From contig CM060979.1 of NCBI GenBank assembly GCA_030765065.1, positions 17,575,001-17,639,000 of the forward strand: 64,000 nt of DNA, written 5' to 3'. The translations under genes were made by a program, and so were the position numbers. Below the pieces are notes generated by a model. The model ran no database searches. It worked only from the letters and a program-made list of their open reading frames with translations, and had not been told where the DNA came from. Source of the DNA: Deroplatys truncata. Taxonomy: Eukaryota > Arthropoda > Insecta > Mantodea > Mantidae. This document shows, piece after piece, positions 43,831-55,837 of the stretch (its first letter is position 1; each line of letters opens with the position of its first letter).

Positions 43831-45719
43831 AAAAGGTTAGTACTGATAAAATAAAAAGTAATTATGTTTTTTCAATAGGTAATCAATATATCGTAATAAT
43901 CATCATAAAATCAGTAATAATATGGTATCAGTATCAATAATGAGAATAATAAACAAATACACTGAAATAGCGCGCGGAACACGCATCGCGACTACCGGCC
44001 AGATTGCTGAAGGACCGCTCTGTACAAACTATTCCTACTCTAAGCCTACAACTAAATCCAATTCTTATTGGCACTATTTCGCGGTCTTGAACGCGTGGCT
44101 TTGAATGCTGTCATCTTATAGGTTACTTAAGCGAGTCACATGATAGATTTTCTTACATCCAGCTCTAATTTTCCACTGCGCTTGGCTTGTTCTACGCCGC
44201 TGTCCGTATGTCCTTGGATTACAAAAGAAGAAGAGAGATCCCTCCTCGCAACATCGAACAAAACTTTGCAGGCTTCTTCGGCCATAAAAAGAACAAAATT
44301 CTACCAAAAACGCGCTTTCTAGCTTGGTTAAACGAGCCTAGCCAGGGATATGTTATACGTGGAAGCAAAATACATGAATATAAAAATATTAATAACTAAC
44401 AAGATGACAGTAGACGATTTCTCATACATATATAAAATAAATCACAATAATACACTGCACAAGTAGATATTAATTATGAGGCGGTAGGTAGTTCCTATCT
44501 CAGTTTGATCTAGCCTAAACTTTGGGTCAATAATTCCACTATGCTGGTAAGACTTTGCCATTTGTAGTGGCGTAGCGTAAGGGTAGACTTTGAGACTGAG
44601 TCTACCTAAATAAATTGCCAAGAAAATAAATACATTTTTAAATATATAAATGAAAACAACCTCAAACAAGTCATGAAAAACTAATTAATACAATCACCTT
44701 CACCGCTGCTTGTCACAACGCCCCAACCCTTACTGCTAAGTGTCAGATTGTAGCGCTGCGTTCTTAGGCAGCTTCGAAACCTCATGATGCGGCAGCAAAG
44801 CGAGTAGAGACTGGGATGGCTGAGCGAGTGCAAATCTCATCAAGAGTGGATTTATATAGCTCTTTCCACTAAATTTTGATCTCTCGTTGTAGGAAGACAT
44901 GCCTATATTTTGTTGTACATTAAGGGCACAAAAACAGCAACAAAGACCTAACACGTTTAACGAGGTGTTTAGTCTCTGTGTGCCTGCTCTCTCAAGGTCC
45001 GGAAACAGGACAATAGGGGTTGGAGACAAGGGTAGGGCAAGCAGTGTAACAAACATTTCAAACCTCAGTTATTGGTAAACCAGCATTATGTGCGTGCAAC
45101 CGTGCGATGCAGTAAAGTGTTAATTTTACGTAGACCTCTGTATTGTTTTCATTGTGCGTGTTTTATTTATGAATATAGAAATATGGACAATTCCATCGAT
45201 TTAAAGCATTACTTATTAAAAATTCAGTTTTTGACTATCTTACGAGAAAAAGTGTGAACTTAAAGGCAAAAGACCAATTCCTAAGCTTGGCATTGTCTTC
45301 TAGGAAAAGAACCAAAAACGGACATTTCAAACATCCTGGTACAGTAATTTTAATTGGTTAACTGGAAGTTACATTCATAACAAAGCGGTTGCTTCGTATG
45401 TTTGCTTTTTGGCAGCGAAAAGGAATGTGTTGAAGGAATAGTAAATACTAAAACCATTGAAAGAAAAGCTTGCAATAAAAATCGCCGACTGGAGCTTATA
45501 TACAAGAAAACCTAAGTAAGTATCCACATTGTTTTCATGATTTACAATCATAGAATGGTTTGCCAGTATTTTGTAAATCTACACCTAACGCTGTATTTTT
45601 ATAATCTAGTTTAGTTTAAAATGTATGTTCAGTCAATTTCGTAATAGAGAATTCACACTATTTTATGAAACACTAATATATGGGAATTTGTGCATAATTT
45701 AAAACATTCTAAATTCAAT
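43831..45719. other. No gene recognised
   Basis: AT-rich sequence with short frames (up to 106 codons) lacking motifs. No dispersed repeat was recognised. Confidence 0.45.
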
Positions 45720-46637
45720 TTTTACTTTCTCTACTACGTATAGTAAGTAGGGGAAGTATTGTATTCCACCCAAAAATTCGATACCGAGATTTCACCGGAA
45801 ATATATGTTTTGAGACCCCCTGAAACCAAAAAAAAACATTTTTGGAAACATGTCCGTGTATGTGTCTGTGTGTCTGTCTGTCTGTCTGTCTGTGAAGAGC
45901 ATAACTCAGAAACAAACAGTCGGATAAACACCAAACTTGGTATTTCGGTTCAGTATCTTCCAAGGATGCGACACGAAGGTTTCCAAGAAAATCCCCCCAC
46001 CCCAGATTACCCTTTACATGGAAGATTTTTCGAAAACTTTAATTTTCTCAAAAATGGCTCTAACGATTTTGATTAAAATATCATATGTTTAAGACATTTT
46101 CATGACAAATAAAATGTATATCTTGAATTTTCTGGGAATGTCTCCAAAAGTATTCTTTATTGTGAACGACTTTTGCATAACTGGTAAACCATAAGAGATA
46201 GACAAAATTTTACTACACAAAAAATGTAGATTGCGTTAAAATACACAATTTATGTCATATACATTTTTGTTGAGTGAACCATTTTCGAGATATTGCTTGT
46301 TATTCCCTTAAATTTTTCAATACTTATTTTCTCAAATGGGAATTCGTTATTCATTTTTTTGTCTTGGATATGCAAAGAGTATTAATCTGTGGGAAAGGGA
46401 ATGGTGCTGCACCTAGCAACCAGATATTAAGAGATATGTATGTGCTTAAAGGCTACTGTATTTCTATATTGCCCTTGTAAATATATATATTCCCCTTACA
46501 TCTACAAGAAAATAAGCAATAAGATAGTCTGCAAATGTTTATCTCGATTAACATGAAGTAGATGGAGAATAAGTTTTTGTAAAAATAGAGTTTGTACAAG
46601 AGTAGAGAAAGTCATGAGAGTGTAAGACATCAGATTT
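45720..46637 (+). repeat. Family A copy, full length (reference)
   Basis: From TTTTTACTTTCTCTACTACG to GTAAGACATCAGATTTTT, 918 bases. All conserved blocks are in order, and the microsatellite is GTGTCTGTGTGTCTGTCTGT. Same subfamily as the copy at 38.5 kb, to which it is very similar. Confidence 0.95.
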
Positions 46638-47236
46638 TTAAAATCTAGTATACTCAGAACACAGTACCAAGCTAGGCCACTGGCCATTTGATAAGATTTA
46701 AGTCAGGACACTGCAGTCGCATTCCGTCGCAAACCAACAGCGAGATCTATCACAACATTCATAGGTTGCTTATAGATAGCAGGGGCATTTTTTGCAGTTC
46801 TCGAACATTATTTGGAAGTTTCTGCTTCAGTTCATTCAACATTTTCATGGTGAATTCCACACATCTGGTTTCAATAGCTGAGTGTGAATCAGATCACAGA
46901 AACGGAGTTCTGAATTAAGATAACTGTCAACTTGAGCTGCTGCAGAGGAATAGAATTAACGAACTGTTTGCTAACGAAGTTATTGAGATTGATGGAATCC
47001 TCCAGCAAACATGTAGACACATTATTTTAAGCCTGAAATGCTTTCGTTGTTCGCTGAACCTGAGAGAGAATGGTAAGACGATAAGTCAAGTACAATTAAT
47101 TGCACGAGTCCAAACAACACTGAAAAAGCATTTATGCAGTGCAACAGTTCTCTGTAGATCCAGCTGACTGTTCTATGGGGGAGTTGTATCATACAGTACA
47201 ACGTTACACTAAGTACCACATTTGAAGGTGCTTTTT
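46638..47236. other. No feature recognised
   Basis: No gene or repeat recognised. Confidence 0.4.
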
Positions 47237-49460
47237 CCTTTCTCTACCATGTATAGTAAGTAGGGCAGGTATTGCATTCCATCCAAAAATTCGATATCGA
47301 GATGTTACCGGAAATACACGTTTTCAGGCCCCTGAATCCCCAAAAAGCATGTTTAGAAAAGGGTCCGTGTGTGTGTCTGTGAAGAGCATAAGTCAAAAAT
47401 GAAAAGTCAGATAAAGACTAAACTTGGTATTTAGATTCAGTATCTTTCAAAAATGTGACACCTGAGTACCCTTTACATGGAACATTTTTCGAAAATTTCG
47501 ATTTTCTCAAAAATGGCTCTAACGATTTTAATTAAAATATCATATTTTCAAGAAACTTTCATGGCAAATGAAATGTATATCATGCATTTTCTGGGAATGT
47601 CCCGAAAAATCCTATTCATTCTGAATGACTTTTGCATACTGGTAAACCGTACGAGGCAAGATAAAATTTTACTACACAAAAACTGTAGCGCGTTAAAAAC
47701 TTTTTCTCAAATGGCAATTCGTTTTTTTTTTTAATTATTTATTACTTTCTCTACTACGTATAGTAAGTAGGGGAAGTATTGTATTCCACCCAAAAATTCG
47801 ATACCGAGATTTCATCGGAAATATAAGTTTTGAGGCCCCCTGAATAAAAAAATCTGATGTGTTACACTCACATGACTTTCTCTACTCTTGTACAATCTAT
47901 TTTTACAAACGCTTATTCTCCATATGCTTCATGTTAATCGAGATATCGAAATGTCAATCTTATTGGTAATTTTCTTGTAGATGCAAGGGGAATATAGTAG
48001 CTTTTAAGCGATAGTCAAATATTTTAACGCTGGTTGCTATGTGGCGCATTCCATTCTCTTTGCATGTCTAGGACATAAAAAAATGAATAACGAATTTGAG
48101 AAAAAGTATAAGTATTGGAAAATTTAAGGAAATAACAAGCAATATCTCGAAAACGGTTCACTCAACAAAAGAAATGTATATGACATAAGTTGTGTATTTT
48201 AACGAGATCTACATTTTTTGTGTAGTAAAAATTTGTCTATCTCTTATGGTTTACCAGTTATGCAAAAGTCGTTCACAATGAAGAATACTTTTGGAGACAT
48301 TCCCAGAAAATTCGAGATATACATTTCATTTCTCATGATATTATCTTAAACATATGATATTTTCATCAAAATCGTTAGAGCCATTTTTGAGAAAATTAAA
48401 ATTTTCGAAAAATGTTCCATGTAAAGGGTAGTCTGGGGTGGGGGGATTTTCTTGAAAACCTTCGCGTCGCATCTCTGGAAGATACTGAACCTAAATACCA
48501 AGTTTGGTGTTTATCCGACTGTTCGTTTTTGAGTTATGCTGTTCACAGACACACACACAGACACACACACACACAGACACACAGACACACACACGGACAT
48601 GTTTCCAAAAATGCTTTTTTTGGATTCAGGAGGTCTCAAAACATGTATTTCCGGTGAAATCTCGGTATCGAATTTTTGGGTGGAATGCAATACTTCCCCT
48701 ACTTACTATACGTAGTAGAGAAAGTAAAAAAACATTTTTGGAACCATATCCATGTGTGTGTCTGTGTGTTTGTCTGTCTGTCTGTGAACAGCATAACTCA
48801 GAAACGAACAGTCGGATAAACACCAAACTTGGTATTTAGGTTCAGTATCTTCCAGAGATGCGACACGAAGGTTTTCAAGAAAATCCCCCCACCCCAGATT
48901 ACCCTTTAGATGGAACATTTTTCGAAAATTTTAATTTTCTCAAAAATGGCTGACGATTTTTATTAAAATATCATATGTTTAAGATATTTTCATGACAAAT
49001 GAAATGTATATCTCGAATTTTCTGGGAATGTCTCCAAGAGTATTCTTCATTGTGAACGACTTTTGCATAACTGGTAAACCATAAGAGATAAGACAAAATT
49101 TTACTACACAAAAAAGTAGATCGCGTTAAAATACACAATTTATGTCATAGACACGTTTTTTGTGGAGTGAACCATTTTGGAGATATTTCTTGTTATTTGT
49201 TTGAATTTTCCAATGCTTATACTTTTTCTCAAATGGGAGTAGATTATTCGGTTTTTTTGTCCTGGTATTGCAAAGAGAATGGAATACTCCACATAACAAC
49301 CAGCTCTTAAAACATCTGACTATCGTTTAAAGCCTACCATATTCCCTTTGCACCTACAAGAAAATTATTAGTAAGACAAGGAGTATACGCGTATGTAAAA
49401 ATGGTTTTGCAAGAGGAGAGAAACTCATGTGAGTGCAACACATCAGATTTCTTTTTTCTC
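47237..49460. repeat. Cluster of four family A pieces
   Basis: 47237-47720 plus (3' part deleted). 47748-47850 plus, hairpin end only, broken in its A-rich CCCTGAATAAAAAAA tract by the right end of 47852-48728 (minus, full length). 48729-49460 is plus, joined hairpin-end to A tract at GAAAGTAAAAAAACATTTTTGG. The last two form an inverted pair with their microsatellites facing each other. Confidence 0.85.
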
Positions 49461-50403
49461 TATCATATTAATACCTAAAAGGTAGTAATGAAACATTCTC
49501 GTGCCAAATTAAGAAACCATAGTATAAAAATCAAAGCGTCTGATCAGTCTACGCTAAGCAATTAACATTTCTCGTGATCATCACTAACATTATCACCATC
49601 TTCGTGTAACAAAATATTTACTCTTTGTTGCTTGTTATCCGTACATCACAATTAGAGATGCCTTGAAAGTTTTTGTTACATAGTGTCAACAGGTTGCAGC
49701 TATTTTCATTCTCCCCAATTATCTCTGCGTCCCATGTTTATGTAATACAAATCTGCTACTCTAGTGAAAAACAGTTTTAAGTCAGAGGTTTGACCTAAAA
49801 CTTCGCTGCCAATGCGAAATACAGTTACCAAGCGTCACTATTAATTACTGAAAACTAATCAATAACACATCTTAGCTGTTCAATATAAACATTAGATTTG
49901 TTACAACTTAGCAAATCTGAATAACCACGCGTATAATAGAAAGGTATGCTACTTAACAGTATGCTTTTGATCCAAAGATTTCGGTAGCCATAAAACAGTC
50001 CCCGTTTCTGAATAGGGATGCTACCATTAATACATCCACGCATGGCAGAGTGCCTTTTTAAAAGCTTCATCCGTCATTTTGAGAGAAACAAAAATAAAGC
50101 TCTAACCAATAATTTACGTCCATCAACGCAAGTATATGGCACACTGCACGTGGTGCTAGACGGTGACGTCACAACTCGGTCGCTAATCTCGGCAGCGTTC
50201 TGAGGGCTTTGCGAAGAGGGAATCTAAAATATTTTGTCTTGCTTTCAGAAGCACAACATCACAATGCAACATCATTTTCTGTTAATTTGAGAATTAAGTT
50301 TTTGTTAAAAATATTTTTGCATTCGTACATGTTCGCAATTTTTGTCAGCATTTGTCAGGATTAACGGGAAATAGTAAAAGAAAAAAAAAACTTTTTGCGG
50401 ATA
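49461..50403. other. No gene recognised
   Basis: No motif-bearing frame. A CGGTGACGTCACAACTCGG stretch (CRE-like TGACGTCA) lies at about 50161-50180. Confidence 0.4.
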
Positions 50404-51242
50404 CACCAGCCGTTAAAAAAAATAAGTATTCCATATTTTGAGAGGTGATAGCACGTGCCAAAACAATAAAATAAAGGTCCAGTAGACATGAACCCTAAAA
50501 TGCATAGCTTAAGAGCTATAATCACTTGTTCATCTTCGCTACTTTAACATCTCCTCTACTGCAAGCTCTTTGCTATTACGTATGACTTACAGCTGCAGTA
50601 AACAAATGAGGACACATTACTCTGTTATTGTCCATGGATACTGCATGCAGTAAACATCTGTTAGTGTTGTCACTGTAAATCGTATTCACTGTTCTGGATA
50701 AGTGCAACGCATATTCGTATGTGATTCATCTTGTTTTGATAAGTTTGTGAAATGCTTTTACATTGTACTTTTATCTTGAAATATTTAGTGTGTGCAATTC
50801 CCGTTAATGATGTACAAACACTACAGGAAGGTGTCATCAATGTCTGCCAGAGCATCCGTGACCAACCTGGAGCCTTTCAGAGAGTGTGCGATTCCCTGAC
50901 ACGTCGGACAGAAGCGCGCCTTACTATGAATGGACACCACATTGAGCACCTCCTTTAGCGATGGTTCAGGTCGTATGTAATCGCAAGTAGATTACATTAG
51001 AAGCTATGCTGTTTCACAGTAACAGAGTAATGTGTCCTCATTTGTTTACTGCATTCGTAGATTTTACGTAATAACAAAGAGCTTGTAGTAAAAGAGATGA
51101 TATTTTACAGTAGAGAAGATAAGCAAGTACCCATAACTCTTAATGTATGCATTTTAGAGCACATGTTTACTGGACATTCTTTCCTGTTTTAGTCCATACT
51201 ACCACCTTCTCAAAATATGGAATACCTTCCCTTAACATCCTG
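50404..51242. mobile_element. DNA transposon with long TIRs (about 250 bp)
   Basis: The left arm 50404-50650 and the right arm 50985-51242 are inverted repeats. They share AGTATTCCATATTTTGAGA, CTAAAATGCATA, TTAAGAGCTAT, AAGCTCTTTG.TATTACGTA and AACAAATGAGGACACATTAC. TA flanks both ends (50402-50403, 51243-51244). The interior carries a transposase C terminus, so it is an internally deleted derivative. Confidence 0.85.
50788..50958 (+). pseudogene. Transposase C-terminal fragment
   Basis: The frame reads PVNDVQTLQEGVINVCQSI, then GAFQRVCDSLTRR and NGHHIEHLL before the stop. This is the C-terminal pattern of the insect DDE type seen at 43.6 and 62.8 kb (...RRC.ACI...G.HFE.LL). The DDE region is absent. 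Confidence 0.7.
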
Positions 51243-51410
51243 TATGTATATATATACTATATATATATGTATGTGTTTGATAAATGGTAGTGGATAGAGT
51301 ACTTCGAATTATTGTGGTACATAAAGATTTTATGGGGATGCGTGAAAATGAACTTTTGGGTGGAAAAATACTTCCCTTAGTAGTAGCAGCAGATAGTACT
51401 AGTGTTATTA

Positions 51411-51411
51411 A

Positions 51412-51469
<58 letters not shown>

Positions 51470-51472
51470 GGC
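51411..51472. repeat. (ATT)n microsatellite
   Basis: About 20 uninterrupted ATT trinucleotides. Confidence 0.95.
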
Positions 51473-52334
51473 TTCTAGCATTAGATTGCATTCCTTGCAG
51501 CACTAGAGCGTGGAAATATATCACTGTTACAGATGTTGCACGTCAGAGGCGAGTATCAGCAATGCCCATTTGTTCAGCCAGTGGAACAAGGTGACGTCAT
51601 CACTCCCAGAACTACGCAAATGCCCATTATACATTTGTATAATGCAACTATAGGATAATTGCATGCAATTAAGCTTAATCCTGCGTCCTTACGTAGCACA
51701 TTGTATTACGAATGTTAATTTGTGTCATGTGAGTGAGTCATTTTCCTTGCACTGGTTTAATTATTATCGGCAAATGTGTAGCCGAAATCATTTAATATCC
51801 TCGATTATAAATTTGCGGATAACACTCCATATATGTGTGCAAGAGCGGTCGGCAAAAAAAAAATGTAATCTCTGGACGTTATAATGCCATAATCCCCACG
51901 AAATGAAATTTGTTCTAATTTATTGCTTCAGTGTTTAAATGTACCTTGGATTTTATTCCTCTTTTTCTTTCTCTCCTCCCTTATCCTTTTCATAAAGATG
52001 ACTGGTAGGTTGCGCTGTGGTAGGGCGCAGTCTGATGTGCGTTTGTTTGCCAACGGCTTCCCACAACACATATTAATGTTTCTCTAAATGAAGTAATAAA
52101 AAGGCAACAAGGTTCCAAAAATTAGATAAATTAATTTCACTCGTTTGCATATGAACGGACTGTTGTTTACCAACCCGGTTTAACTGTAAAAGCTACTTGA
52201 TAAATAGCCGTACATCCAGTTAAACTTCTTCTAGACCTCCTCAGTGCCTGTAAGAGGAAAACAGCCAACCATAAACTTGCAAACCAAGAGAATGTCTCAA
52301 CCTGTCTAAATCATCATACTATAGTTTACGGGTT
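51473..52334. other. No gene recognised
   Basis: No motif-bearing frame. A TGACGTCATCACTCC stretch lies at about 51591. Confidence 0.4.
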
Positions 52335-52885
52335 CTGTGAATTCTTACAAAGTTGTGACATGTAAGAATATTGATATGTGAATTCTTACAAAGTTGTGAC
52401 GTGTAAGAATATTGATATGCGAATTCTTACAAAGATATGGTTTGTAAGAATATTGATATGCGAATTCTTACAAAGATATTCTTGTAAGAATATTGATATG
52501 CGAATTCTTACAAAGATATTCTTGTAAGAATATTGATATGCGAATTCTTACAAAGATATTCTTGTAAGAATATTGATATGCGAATTCTTACAAAGATATT
52601 CTTGTAAGAATATTGATATGCGAATTCTTACAAAGATATTCTTGTAAGAATATTGATATGCGAATTCTTACAAAGATATTCTTGTAAGAATATTGATATG
52701 CGAATTCTTACAAAGATATTCTTGTAAGAATATTGATATGCGAATTCTTACAAAGATATTCTTGTAAGAATATTCATATGCGAATTCTTACAAAGATATT
52801 CTTGTAAGAATTTTGATATGCGAATTCTTACACAGATATTCTTGATATGTAAATTCTTACAAACATATGGCTTGTAAGAATATTG
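52335..52885. repeat. 40-bp satellite of hairpin units, about 13 copies
   Basis: The unit GAATTCTTACAAAGATATTC + TTGTAAGAATATTGATATGC repeats every 40 bp, almost identical in the centre. The first units (with AAAGTTGTGACATG or AAAGATATGG in the loop) and the last ones are diverged. Each unit contains the 10-bp inverted repeat ATTCTTACAA...TTGTAAGAAT around an 8-base loop. The stem is kept in the edge units although the loop differs. Confidence 0.95.
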
Positions 52886-53310
52886 GAGACTGGTGTGGTT
52901 AAAGATGTTATGTTTGTTCATTGTTTTAAATTATAACAATGTCAAACAGCTAGGCATTAAATACTTAAATCAGAACATTGTTTAAAATAAATATGTCAGG
53001 TCCTGGACATTTTATTTCTGTAGAACAAACACCTTAATGTTATTATTGATCTACTTTGGTATTAATAACTTGGTTGGTTATGATTTAATAATTAATTTCC
53101 GATATATCTTAATAAAATGTATAACTAGGTCTTCCTTAGTAAACCACACACTACTGTATAGACGTAAATCAGTGGATCGAATTAACATTTCATTAAGAAG
53201 TGTTAAAATATTTCCTGAGATAAGGGTTCAGTAAGCTAGCATATTTAACATTGCCGAGGTAGGACTTTTCATCTCCCCTCAATTTATTTTTAAAGAGAGT
53301 ATAAAAAACT
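52886..53310. other. No feature recognised
   Basis: AT-rich linker. Confidence 0.4.
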
Positions 53311-53378
53311 GCCTTTGCAGTCTAATGGTTAGCATGCCAGCCTCTAATGCTAGGTTTGATTCCCGGCTGGATAGCTTT
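53311..53378 (+). mobile_element. tRNA-like SINE head
   Basis: GTCTAATGGTTAGCATGCC (A-box region) and GGTTTGATTCCC (B box, 53353-53364) at tRNA spacing. There is no matching acceptor stem, and it runs into family A, so it is probably a SINE head or pseudo-tRNA. Confidence 0.55.
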
Positions 53379-53384
53379 TCCCTG

Positions 53385-53883
53385 TACTACATTCTCTAAG
53401 ACGTATACATAGCAAGTAGAGTAGGTATTGCATTCCACTCAAAAGATACCGATATTTCACCGGAAATACATGTTTTGAGACCCCTTGAATCCTAAAATAT
53501 CCTGGTTTAGAAATACATCGGTGTCTGTCTGTAAACAACATAACTCAAATACGAAAAATCTTATAAATATCAATCTTAAGGTTGGTATAAGCACCTTCCA
53601 AAGATGTGACACGAAGATTTTCAAGAAACTCCCCACCCCAACTACCTTGCATATGCAATATTTTTAGAAATTTCTTAATTTTTGAAAAATGGCTCTAACG
53701 ATTACGATTAAAACACCATATATTAAAGATATTCACATGACAAATAAACTACGTGAATAGCCTGTGAAGTTCTCTTCTCTTGAGGGAATTTTGTATAACT
53801 TTATATAAGTGGTAAACGTTAAGCGAGAGACGAAAACGTATTAAACAAAACATGTAGATCTCTTTAAAACACACAATTCATTT
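53385..53883 (+). repeat. Family A, older subfamily
   Basis: Starts in a degraded hairpin end (CATTCTCTAAGACGTATACATAGC) and runs to CACAATTCATTTCAAAAAA, where the right end of the next copy is inserted in the A tract. Confidence 0.8.
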
Positions 53884-54420
53884 CAAAAAATCTGATGTGT
53901 TACACTCACATGACTTTCTCTACTCTTGTACAAACTATTTTTACAAACACTTATTCTCCATCTACTTCATCTTAATCGAGATAAACATTTGCAGACTCTA
54001 TCTTATTGCTAATTTTCTTGTAGATGTAAGGGGAATATATATTTACAAGGGCAATATAGAAAGACAGTAGCCTTTAATCACATACATATCTCTTAATAGC
54101 TGGTTGCTAGGTGCAGCACCATTCCCTTTGCCACAGATTAATACTCTTTGGATATCCAAGACAAAAAAATGAATAACGAATTCCCATTTGAGAAAATAAG
54201 TATTGAAAAATTTAAGGGAATAACAAGCAATATCTCGAAAATAGATCACTCAACAAAAAAAGTGTATATGACATAAATTGTGTATTTTAACGCGATCTAC
54301 ATTTTGTCTATCTCTTATGGTTATGCAAAAGTCGTTCACAATGAAGAATACTTTTGGAGACATTCCCAGAAAATTCAAGATATACATTTTATTTGTCATA
54401 AAAATATCTTAAACATTCAT
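53884..54420 (-). repeat. Family A copy, right half
   Basis: From TCTGATGTGTTACACTCACATG to ATCTTAAACATTCA, where a reverse SINE-C begins. Belongs to the TGCACCATTCCC (reverse) subfamily. Confidence 0.85.
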
Positions 54421-54424
54421 TCAT

Positions 54425-54645
54425 TATCTGTTTACCCTCCTCTTATGTAGGACTTACACCCCCCAGGACTTACAAGCGGGTGCCTGGGGTCAGAGGCCCG
54501 TCGAGGAGCAGACTCTCATGGATCAGACAGAGCATCCAGGATGGGTGATCAGCCCGATGCCTGGTATGGGATGAAGGAAGTAGATGAAACGAAATGTTGG
54601 TGAAATGGATGAAAGGAAAGGTGATAATGGAGCAGTTGGTGGAAT
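54425..54645 (-). mobile_element. SINE-C fragment
   Basis: Matches the reverse complement of 29440-29645 (TTACCCTCC.CTT, CAGGACTTACAAGC, GCCTG.GGTCAGA, GATGAA). The tRNA-like head is missing, so the copy is 5' truncated. Confidence 0.75.
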
Positions 54646-55245
54646 GATAGTCAAATGTTTAACAACTGGACGGTATATGCTGACCTTAAATTCCGTTTTG
54701 TTTCCATGCAACCCGAGAAACAGTTGAAAATCGACAGGACTAAAAGAATGGCTTAAAAAGCATTGAACAATTCGAACCATTAATAATGGTATCTCAGAAA
54801 CGGCTTATACCGCAAGAAAACTTTATTTCAAATAATCTGTGTGTTTTAAATATATATACACATCTACATATATGTGTGGTGCGTTTTCGTCTGTCGCTTA
54901 ACGTTTACCAGTTATATAAGAATATACAAAATTCCTTCCGAGTGAAGTCGACTTCACAGGATATTCGCAGAAAATTCCATTATATATTTTATATGCCATG
55001 TGTATATATTTAATATAAGGTATTTTAATCAAAATCGTTAAGACCATTTCTTAGAAAATCAAACTTTTCGAAAAATATTGCACGTGAAAGGTAGTCTGGG
55101 GAACGGAGCTCTTTCTAAAATGCTTTTTTTTTCAGGATCGAGGATGCCCCAAAATATTTATTTCTAGTGAAATTTCGATATGGAATTTTTAGGTGTAATG
55201 CAATACTTGCCCTACTTACTATACGTAGTAGAGAAAGTATTAAGG
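54646..55245 (-). repeat. Family A, older subfamily
   Basis: ACTGGACGGTATATGCTGAC, TCGCTTAACGTTTACCAG and ATTCCTTCCGAGTGAAG blocks. The microsatellite region is missing. A good hairpin end CTACTTACTATACGTAGTAG is at about 55213-55232. Confidence 0.85.
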
Positions 55246-55837
55246 TTTGGTAAGAATAATTTGTATACCCAGTAACAAGCGATACAGCGTAAAGAATGCC
55301 ATGTGAATGTAGCATATAGGTTTTTTTCATTTAAAGAGGAATATTCGCTAACCTTCTTAAAACCATGCATAGAAATGACAGTGTCAGTGTATACGTTCAA
55401 AGTTTAAACACCAAGGCAATAAACATCAACGATTAACGCCAAAAATAAAAACAGTTGGCAGCATTGCAGATGAGCAATTTCAACAAATTGAAAGCTGCTG
55501 ATTTGGCCTTAAATGTTAAAGGGCCATAAAAATTGAAGGAAACAAAATGACACAATAGTGGGAATAGATTCGATTTATTATGCCAATTACATAGTGGAAT
55601 GCATATGCAACGTCATTACAAAGGCCAGTCAGAGTAATATTATAAAAATCAACAACACAATACGATATTGCAGTCAGCAATGCAGCTCTGACCCTGCTTT
55701 TAAATAGACAAATGACTAAATAAATTAACAGAGACACTATAAAACTTGCATGTGTTTTGCACATCGCTAACAACTACTAAGCCGAAGGCACCACATAATG
55801 AAAGCACTGAACACAAAATATCACGTAAGTAGATATA
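55246..55837. other. No gene recognised
   Basis: A family A right-end scrap at about 55247-55330, otherwise nothing. Confidence 0.4.

Noticed and set aside
48412..48657. Frame of about 80 codons recurring in family A copies (SLEDTEPKYQVWCLSD...)
   Set aside because: It recurs only because the DNA repeats. Similar-length frames exist in all phases and on both strands, it runs through a microsatellite of variable length that changes the frame, and no codon-level conservation is evident.
52335..52885. CRISPR array
   Set aside because: The 40-bp repeats are contiguous with no unique spacers, and the setting is eukaryotic.
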